10,899 bases of DNA from Methanobacteriota archaeon. GTDB taxonomy: Archaea; Thermoplasmatota; Thermoplasmata; RBG-16-68-12. The position numbers were made by a program, and so were the translations under genes. The first letter of the stretch is position 1. Every line of letters begins with the position of its first letter. Shown piece after piece: positions 5,339 through 10,899 of the stretch. A model generated the notes under the pieces. That model had not been told where the DNA came from. It worked only from the letters and a program-made list of their open reading frames with translations, and did no database searches. The DNA lies in assembly GCA_005879065.1 (NCBI GenBank), contig VBLU01000122.1, positions 1-10,899 on the forward strand. Reading direction: 5' to 3'.

Positions 5339-6171
5339 GCGCGCTCGACCTGGTGCTTTCGTATCTGACCCAGCCCTTCATCCAACGCGCGTTCGTGATC
5401 GGAATCTTGGTCGCCCTCCTCAGCTCCCTCCTGAGCGTCTTCATCGTCCTCAAGAATGTCTCCCTCATCGGCGACGGTCTCGCCCACACGGCGTTCGGCG
5501 GCCTCGCCGTCGGATATTACGTGGGATTCTTCCCTCTGTGGACCGCGGCGGGGCTCGTCGTCCTCGGCTCGATGGGCATCACGAAACTCACGCGCTCGAC
5601 GAAGATTCCGAGCGACGCGGCCGTGGCCGTGTTCCTGACGCTGGGCCTGGCCTCGGGCATCCTGCTCTATGAGTTGGGCCGGGGGTTCGGCATCAGCCTG
5701 GAGAGCCTGCTGTTCGGCAGCATCCTCCTCGCGAGCAAGAACGAGTTGCTGTTCGTCGCCGCGGTCCTTGCGGCGGTCGTCGCGCTCATGCTCTTTTCCT
5801 TCAGCAAGCTCGTCTACACGACGTTCAATGAAACGCAGGCCCAGGCCGCGGGGATCCGGACCGCGTTCTTCGACTACATGCTCAGCGCCTTAGCCGGGGT
5901 GGCCGTCATCATCTCCATCCCCATCGCCGGCATCCTGCTCATCGCCGCCCTCCTCGTCCTGCCGGGACTGACGAGCATCCAGGTCGCGAGGTCCTTCCGC
6001 GAGACGATGGTCCTGTCCCCCGTGTTCGGGCTCACAAGCGTCGTCGTCGGCCTGCTCGTCTCTCTGGTCCTCGACGTCGCACCCGGCGCGACGATCGTCC
6101 TGAGCGGGCTCGGCATCCTCCTCGGCGTAGTGACCGCCCGGAAGATTGGCGAGTTCGTGTCTCGCGAGTAG
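5335..6171 (+). CDS. znuB: ABC-3 family metal permease (ZnuB-like)
   Basis: 278-residue polytopic membrane subunit forming the metal channel of the ABC importer. It has about eight hydrophobic segments spread over the whole length and family-typical stretches: V-L-K-N-V-S-L-I-G-D-G-L-A-H (about residues 39-52), the cytoplasmic coupling region around N-E-T-Q-A-Q-A-A-G-I-R (about 164-175), and the conserved late segment G-I-L-L-I-A-A-L-L-V-L-P (about 199-210). Length is normal for ZnuB/TroC-type permeases. The start ATG overlaps the stop of the ATPase gene as ATGA, showing translational coupling in one operon. No truncation is visible here, in contrast to the ATPase. Zinc specificity rests on the receptor and is not readable from the permease. 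Confidence 0.93.
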   Translation: MSALDLVLSYLTQPFIQRAFVIGILVALLSSLLSVFIVLKNVSLIGDGLAHTAFGGLAVGYYVGFFPLWTAAGLVVLGSMGITKLTRSTKIPSDAAVAVFLTLGLASGILLYELGRGFGISLESLLFGSILLASKNELLFVAAVLAAVVALMLFSFSKLVYTTFNETQAQAAGIRTAFFDYMLSALAGVAVIISIPIAGILLIAALLVLPGLTSIQVARSFRETMVLSPVFGLTSVVVGLLVSLVLDVAPGATIVLSGLGILLGVVTARKIGEFVSRE

Positions 6172-6247
6172 TCGGCGAGAGGGGGCGCGGTGCCTGGCCG
6201 TCGGTCGGTCCGAAAACCCTTTTGCGCTCATCGGGATTTGCGGAGCC

Positions 6248-7150
6248 ATGGCCTCCACCGCGGGCCCGTCGACCGTTATGTCGAAGACGAGCCCCGTCGG
6301 TCCCCTTCCTCCGGGAATCGATGAACGGTTGGTCCGGGCCGGGGACATTCAATTCCGCTACCTGACGAATGCGAAACGCGGCGCGCCGACGAGGGGGGAG
6401 GCGCCGATCCTCTTCCTCCACGGATACCCGACGTGGGCGGAGGTCTGGCTGCCCCTCGTCAGCAAGCTCGGCGAGAGGCGTCCCTGGATCGCCCCGGACC
6501 TTCCCTGTCACAACCGCAGCGCGGCCTTCTCCGGGAACGACCGGAGCGTCTCGGCGTATCGACGGGCCATGCGCTCATTCTTCGATGCCATACGATTTCA
6601 GAAGGCCATCCTCATTGGGAGCTCGCTCGGGGGAACGCTCGGGATCATGCTGGCGCTGGATCGACCGGAGCAGGTGGACCGCCTCATCGTCCTCGATGCG
6701 GCGGGCCTGACCCCGACCATGCCGAAGAAAACGGTCCGCCTCTATGCGCCCTTCGTCCTGCCCGCCTACCTCCGGCATCCGCGCGCACGGAATGTGCGCC
6801 GTCTCCTAGAACGGGCCGTGTTCCACGATCCTCGGTACGCAGACGACGCTTGGGTGGACACAATCGTGGAACAGTGGAAGCCTCGTTCCCGTCGCGCCAC
6901 CTTCATCGCCACCGGGAACGCCCTTCGACGTCCCGACGCCTCCGTGGCGGCCGACCTCGAACGCGTCCGCGCTCGGACCCTCGTCGTCTGGGGCCGAGAG
7001 GATCCGCAGTTCGATTGGCAGATCGGGGAGGCCGCCGCGCGTCGCATCCCGGGCGCCAAGTTTGCCGCGATCGAGGATTGCGGCCACTTCCCAATGGTCG
7101 AGAAGCCGACGGAGACCGCGGAGATCGTGTCCGACTTTCTCGAATCCTGA
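6248..7150 (+). CDS. Alpha/beta hydrolase
   Basis: 300-residue cytoplasmic hydrolase of the alpha/beta fold; substrate unknown (ester, epoxide, haloalkane and C-C substrates are all handled by relatives). Oxyanion-side motif H58-G-Y-P; nucleophile elbow G124-S-S126-L-G with S126 as nucleophile; acid D252 in W-G-R-E-D-P; histidine H280 in D-C-G-H-F-P. The cap region (about 155-235) is rich in Arg and Pro. ATG at 6248 is the first usable start after znuB, with GGAG 2 nt upstream; an ATG at 6278 would remove ten low-complexity residues. A weak AAAACCCTTTT element (6213-6223) is the only AT-rich spot upstream and might be the promoter. It starts 76 nt after znuB, so read-through from that operon is possible. 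The 3' end converges on the aldehyde dehydrogenase gene with a 34-nt gap. Confidence 0.85.
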   Translation: MASTAGPSTVMSKTSPVGPLPPGIDERLVRAGDIQFRYLTNAKRGAPTRGEAPILFLHGYPTWAEVWLPLVSKLGERRPWIAPDLPCHNRSAAFSGNDRSVSAYRRAMRSFFDAIRFQKAILIGSSLGGTLGIMLALDRPEQVDRLIVLDAAGLTPTMPKKTVRLYAPFVLPAYLRHPRARNVRRLLERAVFHDPRYADDAWVDTIVEQWKPRSRRATFIATGNALRRPDASVAADLERVRARTLVVWGREDPQFDWQIGEAAARRIPGAKFAAIEDCGHFPMVEKPTETAEIVSDFLES

Positions 7151-7184
7151 ATCGCTGGTCTCCGGATTCCCTCCGAGGGCGGGA

Positions 7185-8569
7185 CTATTCTGGCCATGTC
7201 CAGGGCTGGAAATCGTAGCCGACCCAGACGCTCTTGACCTGCGTGTACTCGTGCATCGCTTGAAGACCGAACTCCCGACCCATGCCGCTCATCTTGGACC
7301 CTCCGAACGGCGAGGCCGGGTCGACGAGCTTGTAGGCATTCACCCAGACCATGCCCGCCTTGAGCTGTGCCGCGATCCGGTGGGCGCGCCCCAGGTCGCG
7401 GGTCCAGAATCCAGCCCCGAGTCCGTACGGGACGCCGTTGGCCATCTCGACCGCGGCCTCTTCGTCCTTGAAGGGCGTGATCGTGATGAACGGACCGAAG
7501 ACTTCCTCCTGGCAGACCCGCATCTTCGGATCGTCCGCGCGGACCAACGTCGGCTGCACGTAGTAGCCACGTCCTTCGACGTGAGCGGCCCCAGTTGCGT
7601 CGCCTCCTCGAGCGGATTCCCGATTCGGATGGACCGAACGCGGGCCGTAAACCGTTTCAAGAAATCATCCCAGATCGACTCATGGACGAACAGACGAGAT
7701 CCCGCGATGCACGCCTGTCCCTGGTTGTGGTACGCGGCGAACAGGGATCCTTGGACCGCGGCCGCGAGGTCCGCGTCCGCGAACACGATGTTCGGGCCTT
7801 TCCCGCCGAGTTCCAGGAGGGGTTTCTTCAACGTGTCGGCCCCCGCTCGGATGATGTCCTGTCCGACCTCGACGGATCCGGTGAAGCAGATCTTCGCGAC
7901 GTCCGGATGGCGGGCGAGCCTCGCGCCGGCCACCGAGCCTTTTCCGGGGACGACATTGATCGTACCCGGAGGAAAGCCCGCGTCGACGGAGAGCCGCGCC
8001 ACCTCGAGGGCGCTCATCGGCGTGTATTCGGCCGGTTTCAGGACGACGGTATTCCCCGCCGCGAGGGCCGGGGCGATGTTCCAGGCGACGAACATGAGGG
8101 GAAAATTCCAGGGGACGATCTGGCCGACGACGCCGAGCGGCTCCCGCAGCGTATAGTTCAGCACCCCTTTGAATGAGGACGGGATCACGTCGCCTTGGAC
8201 CTTCGTCGCCATGCCGCCGAAATATTCGAACCAGTCGACGGTCCGCACGAGATCGAATCGACGCACGTCGCGGATCGGATGGCCGGAGTTCCTCGCCTCG
8301 ACCTGGGCGAGGGCCTCCCCGTGCTCCTGGATGATCCTCGCGAGCTTCAGCAGGAGCCGTCCGCGGTCCTTCGGCGCGAGAGCGCTCCAAGGTCCGTCGA
8401 AGGCTTCCCGCGCCGCGTCGACGGCCGCGTCGACGTCGGCCGTCCCCGCTTCCGCGACCTTCGCGTAGACTTCGTCGGTGTGCGGATCGTAGACCGGAAA
8501 GGTCTTGCCCGAGGAAGACGGGACGAATCCACCGCGAAGGAAGAGGCCCCGACTTTCGATGTCGGTCAT
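7185..8569 (-). pseudogene. NAD(P)-dependent aldehyde dehydrogenase, broken by internal frameshifting deletion
   Basis: An aldehyde dehydrogenase, oxidising an aldehyde to the acid with NAD(P)+; substrate not deducible. The first part (8569 to about 7574) has N155 (P-W-N-F-P), K178 (K-P-A-E), the G-S-V-E-V-G cofactor loop, general base E253 (E-L-G-G-K) and nucleophile C287 (G-Q-A-C), and reads to Q-L-G-P-L-T-S-K332. The second part (about 7582 to 7185) is in another frame and resumes at V-E-G-R-G-Y-Y-V-Q-P-T-L, then E-E-V-F-G-P-F and the C-terminal P-F-G-G-S-K. About 28 residues that normally join these parts are absent, and the deletion length is not a multiple of three. As written, translation continues 78 codons out of frame to 7340. 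ATG at 8569 is supported by a TATA-like box near 8596. Genuine pseudogene or sequence error. Confidence 0.88.
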
Positions 8570-8590
8570 CACGGCTCAGAGGGAAGCCGA

Positions 8591-8600
8591 TGGTAAAGAG
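8591..8600 (-). promoter_or_regulatory. TATA-like box for the aldehyde dehydrogenase gene
   Basis: CTCTTTACCA on the minus strand, centred about 27 nt before ATG at 8569, predicting a leaderless transcript. No ribosome-binding site precedes that ATG. In the same divergent spacer TCGGA-G-TCCGA (8641-8651) is a perfect small palindrome of unknown role. Confidence 0.4.
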
Positions 8601-8695
8601 GTTGCGTCGATCCGGAGCGCGGAGCCGCAGTCCGCAACGGTCGGAGTCCGATGGGGCACGCGGCCGCGGAACAGAGGTCCCCGCCTTCCGAAAGG

Positions 8696-8707
8696 TTATA
8701 TAATATA
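8696..8707 (+). promoter_or_regulatory. Strong TATA box for the 8735 gene
   Basis: TTATATAATATA, the clearest TATA box of the window, preceded by a purine-rich CCGAAAGG stretch fitting a BRE. The predicted transcript start near 8727 leaves a leader of about 8 nt to ATG at 8735. It suggests strong basal expression of the two small membrane proteins downstream. Confidence 0.7.
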
Positions 8708-8734
8708 GCCAGCCGTCCCCGCGCGGGGGAGGAA

Positions 8735-9319
8735 ATGGAAGAGTCGGATTCCGGCGTCAAGTATCTGATCGGCAGGAGCGCGGGGAAGAGTGCGGTGATC
8801 GCCGCCTTCGTCGCGACCCACGTGGCGACGATGGCCGGACTATGGTTCGGCGGAGTCCGGTTGCCCCAATTCAACTTCAACATGTTGAACGGATGGCTGG
8901 TCCTCGGTCTCACCGCGGATCCCGTCCAGACCTTCGTCATCGGTGGCATCCTCCACTACACGAGCGGGATCATCTGGGGCGTCGTCTTCGCCCTGATCGT
9001 CCATCCCGCCCTCGGGCGTTTCATCAAACCCCTCGCGGCGCTCACGCCGACGAACAACTACATCAAGGGCGTCCTCTGGGGCCTGGTCCTGTGGGTCATC
9101 AGCTCCGCCTTCTGGATGCCGTTACTGATCGACCCGCTCTTCGGCGGCGGGGTGGTCGGTCCGTTCCTCACGAAATTCGGATTGAACGGCGTGCAAGCCC
9201 TGTTCGCGAATCTCCTCTGGCACTCGATCTATGGCGTGAACCTCGGCCTCCTGTTCAGTCCGACGCCGGCAGCGACGCGAGGGTCATGGAGAGCCGCCTC
9301 GGGCGTCGGGGTGAGGTGA
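8735..9319 (+). CDS. Small conserved-looking membrane protein, unknown function
   Basis: 194 residues with four predicted hydrophobic segments at about 17-39, 63-90, 110-132 and 151-175. Residues at helix ends recur in a pattern seen in small archaeal and bacterial integral membrane families such as DUF6789-like proteins: H74 in I-L-H-Y-T-S-G, W81-G, W127-M-P, and W162-H-S-I-Y-G. The family link is tentative. No signal peptide, catalytic motif or cofactor site is evident. ATG at 8735 is chosen over upstream in-frame codons because GGAGG (8728-8732) is just ahead and the strong TATA box at 8696 would start the message near 8727. The next gene begins 4 nt after its stop, so the two are probably co-transcribed. 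The C-terminal tail (about 176-194) is basic and probably cytoplasmic. Confidence 0.8.
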   Translation: MEESDSGVKYLIGRSAGKSAVIAAFVATHVATMAGLWFGGVRLPQFNFNMLNGWLVLGLTADPVQTFVIGGILHYTSGIIWGVVFALIVHPALGRFIKPLAALTPTNNYIKGVLWGLVLWVISSAFWMPLLIDPLFGGGVVGPFLTKFGLNGVQALFANLLWHSIYGVNLGLLFSPTPAATRGSWRAASGVGVR

Positions 9320-9320
9320 T
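9313..9320 (+). promoter_or_regulatory. Near-perfect ribosome-binding site of the 9324 gene
   Basis: GAGGTGAT, followed by C, is a complete complement to the archaeal 16S rRNA 3' end (GATCACCTC). It lies 3 nt before ATG at 9324 and overlaps the stop codon of the preceding gene, which argues that this very small gene is real and translated from a shared message. Confidence 0.75.
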
Positions 9321-9323
9321 CGC

Positions 9324-9524
9324 ATGGCATCGCGAACCCTCCTCGTCTACGCCGGGCTCTTCCTCCTCGGACTCGTCCTCCTGGCCGTCGGGGCCCTGAC
9401 CCAACCGTACCGTGTGGGCGCCACGCCCGGGAGCGAGGTCGGCGAATCCTTGGTCGCGATCGGGCTCACGTTCGTCATCCTCGGGATCGGCTATTTCCTC
9501 GCGTGGGCGAATCCGACTCAGTAG
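9324..9524 (+). CDS. Two-helix small membrane protein
   Basis: 66-residue protein with two hydrophobic helices (about residues 6-26 and 43-62) joined by a short polar loop containing T-Q-P-Y-R and E-V-G-E-S; the end is A-N-P-T-Q. No family recognised. Support comes from a near-perfect ribosome-binding site, the 4-nt distance to the preceding four-helix protein, and clear membrane character. It may be a partner of the upstream protein in the membrane; this is inferred from linkage only. The 3' end faces the VWA gene across 35 nt. Confidence 0.75.
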   Translation: MASRTLLVYAGLFLLGLVLLAVGALTQPYRVGATPGSEVGESLVAIGLTFVILGIGYFLAWANPTQ

Positions 9525-9542
9525 GCGCGACTCTGCGACGAA

Positions 9543-9555
9543 CCCGCATCGCGGG
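9543..9555. terminator. Small hairpin between convergent genes
   Basis: CCCGC-ATC-GCGGG, a perfect 5-bp stem in the 35-nt gap between the 9324 gene and the convergent VWA gene. No T-run follows on either strand, so a termination role is only possible. Confidence 0.25.
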
Positions 9556-9559
9556 CGGC

Positions 9560-10899
9560 CTACGGCTCTTCCGGGAGAAAGTGGTCGAAGACGAGAGGCT
9601 GAGTTCGATCGGCTCGGGGACGTGTCCTTGACCGCGGCCCTGCACCCGAGGCCCGCTCCAGGAACGTGGACGCGAACTGGGCCGCGAGCTCGTCGCCCGC
9701 CTCGAGGTCGTCCTCCAAGCGATGCACGGAATCCGAGATCGGAGCGAGGCTGAACGCCTCTCCACCGATCACGACCGTCGTGAGCCGGATGTTGTGACGT
9801 CCCTTCGCCTCGAGGAATCGACGGACGAACGCTTCGGGCAAGGGACACAGACCGTCGGAGACGAACAGGAGGTCATTGCCGGATGCCTCGTGTCCCGCCA
9901 GGATCGTGTCGAGCACGTGGGAGAGGGGTTTCTGGAAGTCCGTCCCACCTCCGAGAAAATAGGACGCGACATCGAGGACCTTTTCGAGGCGCGTGGGTCC
10001 CTTGTCGCGGGGATCGAAGGAGACGATGCGCAGCGGATCCGCCGCGTCGCCGAACAGCACGATCTCGACGGGCCGCCCGTGTTGGAGGGCCATGTGGGCG
10101 AGCGCCAGCGCCGACGCCTTGGCCCAGACCTCTTTCTCGCCTGACATGCTGCCGGAATTGTCCAGACAGAGGTACACGGGTCGTGGCCGCTCGTGACGCT
10201 GCCACAGTTCGTAGACCAGGAGTTGGTGCTGCACGACCTTCGAGTAGAACAGGTCCTCCCGCTCCCGCATCGCGAAGTTCGCGAGTTCCGCCGCGAGCGC
10301 CCGCGCGACCTCGCCGCCCTGGACGAAGTCGACTACCTCCTCGCTCGCGAGGAGGGCCTTCGCCTCCCGATCCGCCAGGCCCATCCGACGATAGCGGCCG
10401 AACAAGCGGGCGATCCGCCGGAGCCGCGGATTCCGGACGAGATTCCGCATCAGCTGGAGTTTCATCTCCGGGGGTAGGTGCGTCTCCTCTCCCGGTCCAG
10501 CCGACCAGGCGGCGACGAGTTCTACGGCGCCTTCGAGGTCGCCCCGGACATCGCGCAGGACCTCTCGGAGACGTTCGGTGGATGCCTCCTCCACGGTGGA
10601 TTCGTCCGGAAGCGTCCCGGTCTCGGGGGTTTGACCGCGCGCTGTCTCAGGTTCCGCTGTGGGTTCTTTCAATAGCAGGTCCAGGACGAGCTCCGTGGCC
10701 AAGGCGGTCTCCGCGGACTTCAGCCTCGTCCAAGCGCGAAGCTTCTCGTGCTCGCGCAGCCCGAGGGCGCGATCCAGGAGGTCCCGGTGACCGCGGCACT
10801 CTTCGATTACCTGGTCGGCCGGCAGCAGCTTCACGAAATATTTGTAGAACGAACAGAACAGGTCGAAGCCGAGGTCCTTCGTCCCGGGGTCCTTCGACG
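9560..10899 (-). CDS. ViaA/CoxE-like VWA-domain protein, N-terminus outside window
   Basis: Cytoplasmic von Willebrand A protein of the type that works with MoxR/RavA AAA+ ATPases in metal-cofactor or complex maturation. The frame is open to the right edge (446 visible residues), so the GTG at 10834 need not be the start; upstream residues such as D-L-G-F-D-L-F look like real protein. Counting from that GTG: an acidic linker (about 57-90), a helical middle with M151-G-L-A-D-R-E (about 115-215), and the VWA domain from about 219. The MIDAS is complete: D225-x-S227-x-S229 (D-N-S-G-S-M), T298 (G-G-G-T-D-F) and D327 (V-S-D-G). The A-K-A-S-A-L-A-L helix after the MIDAS matches ViaA. A basic tail of about 28 residues follows. 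A MoxR-type ATPase would be expected upstream of it, beyond the edge. Confidence 0.87.
   Translation of the reverse strand, partial: SKDPGTKDLGFDLFCSFYKYFVKLLPADQVIEECRGHRDLLDRALGLREHEKLRAWTRLKSAETALATELVLDLLLKEPTAEPETARGQTPETGTLPDESTVEEASTERLREVLRDVRGDLEGAVELVAAWSAGPGEETHLPPEMKLQLMRNLVRNPRLRRIARLFGRYRRMGLADREAKALLASEEVVDFVQGGEVARALAAELANFAMREREDLFYSKVVQHQLLVYELWQRHERPRPVYLCLDNSGSMSGEKEVWAKASALALAHMALQHGRPVEIVLFGDAADPLRIVSFDPRDKGPTRLEKVLDVASYFLGGGTDFQKPLSHVLDTILAGHEASGNDLLFVSDGLCPLPEAFVRRFLEAKGRHNIRLTTVVIGGEAFSLAPISDSVHRLEDDLEAGDELAAQFASTFLERASGAGPRSRTRPRADRTQPLVFDHFLPEEP

Noticed and set aside
7340..7573. Out-of-frame C-terminal extension of the aldehyde dehydrogenase first half
   Set aside because: It is Ser/Arg-rich and overlaps the true C-terminal coding in another frame, so it is a product of the frameshift and not a separate domain.
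7572..7582. Programmed ribosomal frameshift in the aldehyde dehydrogenase gene
   Set aside because: There is no slippery heptamer, and about 28 residues would still be missing, so a shift alone would not restore the protein.

Overview
The window looks like chromosomal DNA of a high-GC archaeon. Genes are preceded by TATA-like boxes about 27 nt upstream of the start codon or of a short leader, several transcripts look leaderless, and the best ribosome-binding site (GAGGTGAT) matches the archaeal 16S rRNA 3' end. NikR-type regulators and the small membrane and winged-helix proteins fit a euryarchaeal lineage, perhaps Thermoplasmatota; that lineage is an inference. No tRNA, rRNA, CRISPR array, insertion sequence or attachment site was recognised, and no stretch over 300 bases lacks a gene.

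Left part (1-3256). A NicO/NiCoT nickel-cobalt permease runs off the left edge on the minus strand and is divergent from nikR (509-916). A dyad lies between their two TATA boxes. Next come a four-helix membrane protein with a large cytoplasmic domain (1044-2015), a ribbon-helix-helix-like protein with an unrecognised C-terminal domain (2129-2818), and a convergent small winged-helix protein (2837-3220, minus).

Metal-uptake cluster (3299-6171). A second, divergent NikR-like regulator (3299-3682, minus) faces a zinc-type ABC uptake operon znuA-znuC-znuB (3778-6171), whose genes overlap by 17 and 4 nt. The intergenic region has a perfect ATAATAA-N14-TTATTAT inverted repeat overlapping the znuA TATA box. 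The simplest reading is that the paralogue is a zinc-responsive repressor of this operon. The regulator keeps NikR-type His/His/His/Cys residues but with shifted spacing. The ATPase gene lacks, in frame, about 40 residues carrying the LSGGQ signature and Walker B.

Right part (6248-10899). An alpha/beta hydrolase (6248-7150) converges on an aldehyde dehydrogenase gene (7185-8569, minus) broken by an out-of-frame deletion. A divergent strong TATA promoter drives two small membrane proteins (8735-9319, 9324-9524). A ViaA/CoxE-like VWA protein (9560 to the right edge, minus) is cut at its N-terminus; its MoxR-type AAA+ partner would be expected just outside the window.

The most notable signals are the NikR paralogue wired to a zinc transporter, and two separate internal deletions in neighbouring conserved genes, which could be genuine gene decay or an assembly error.
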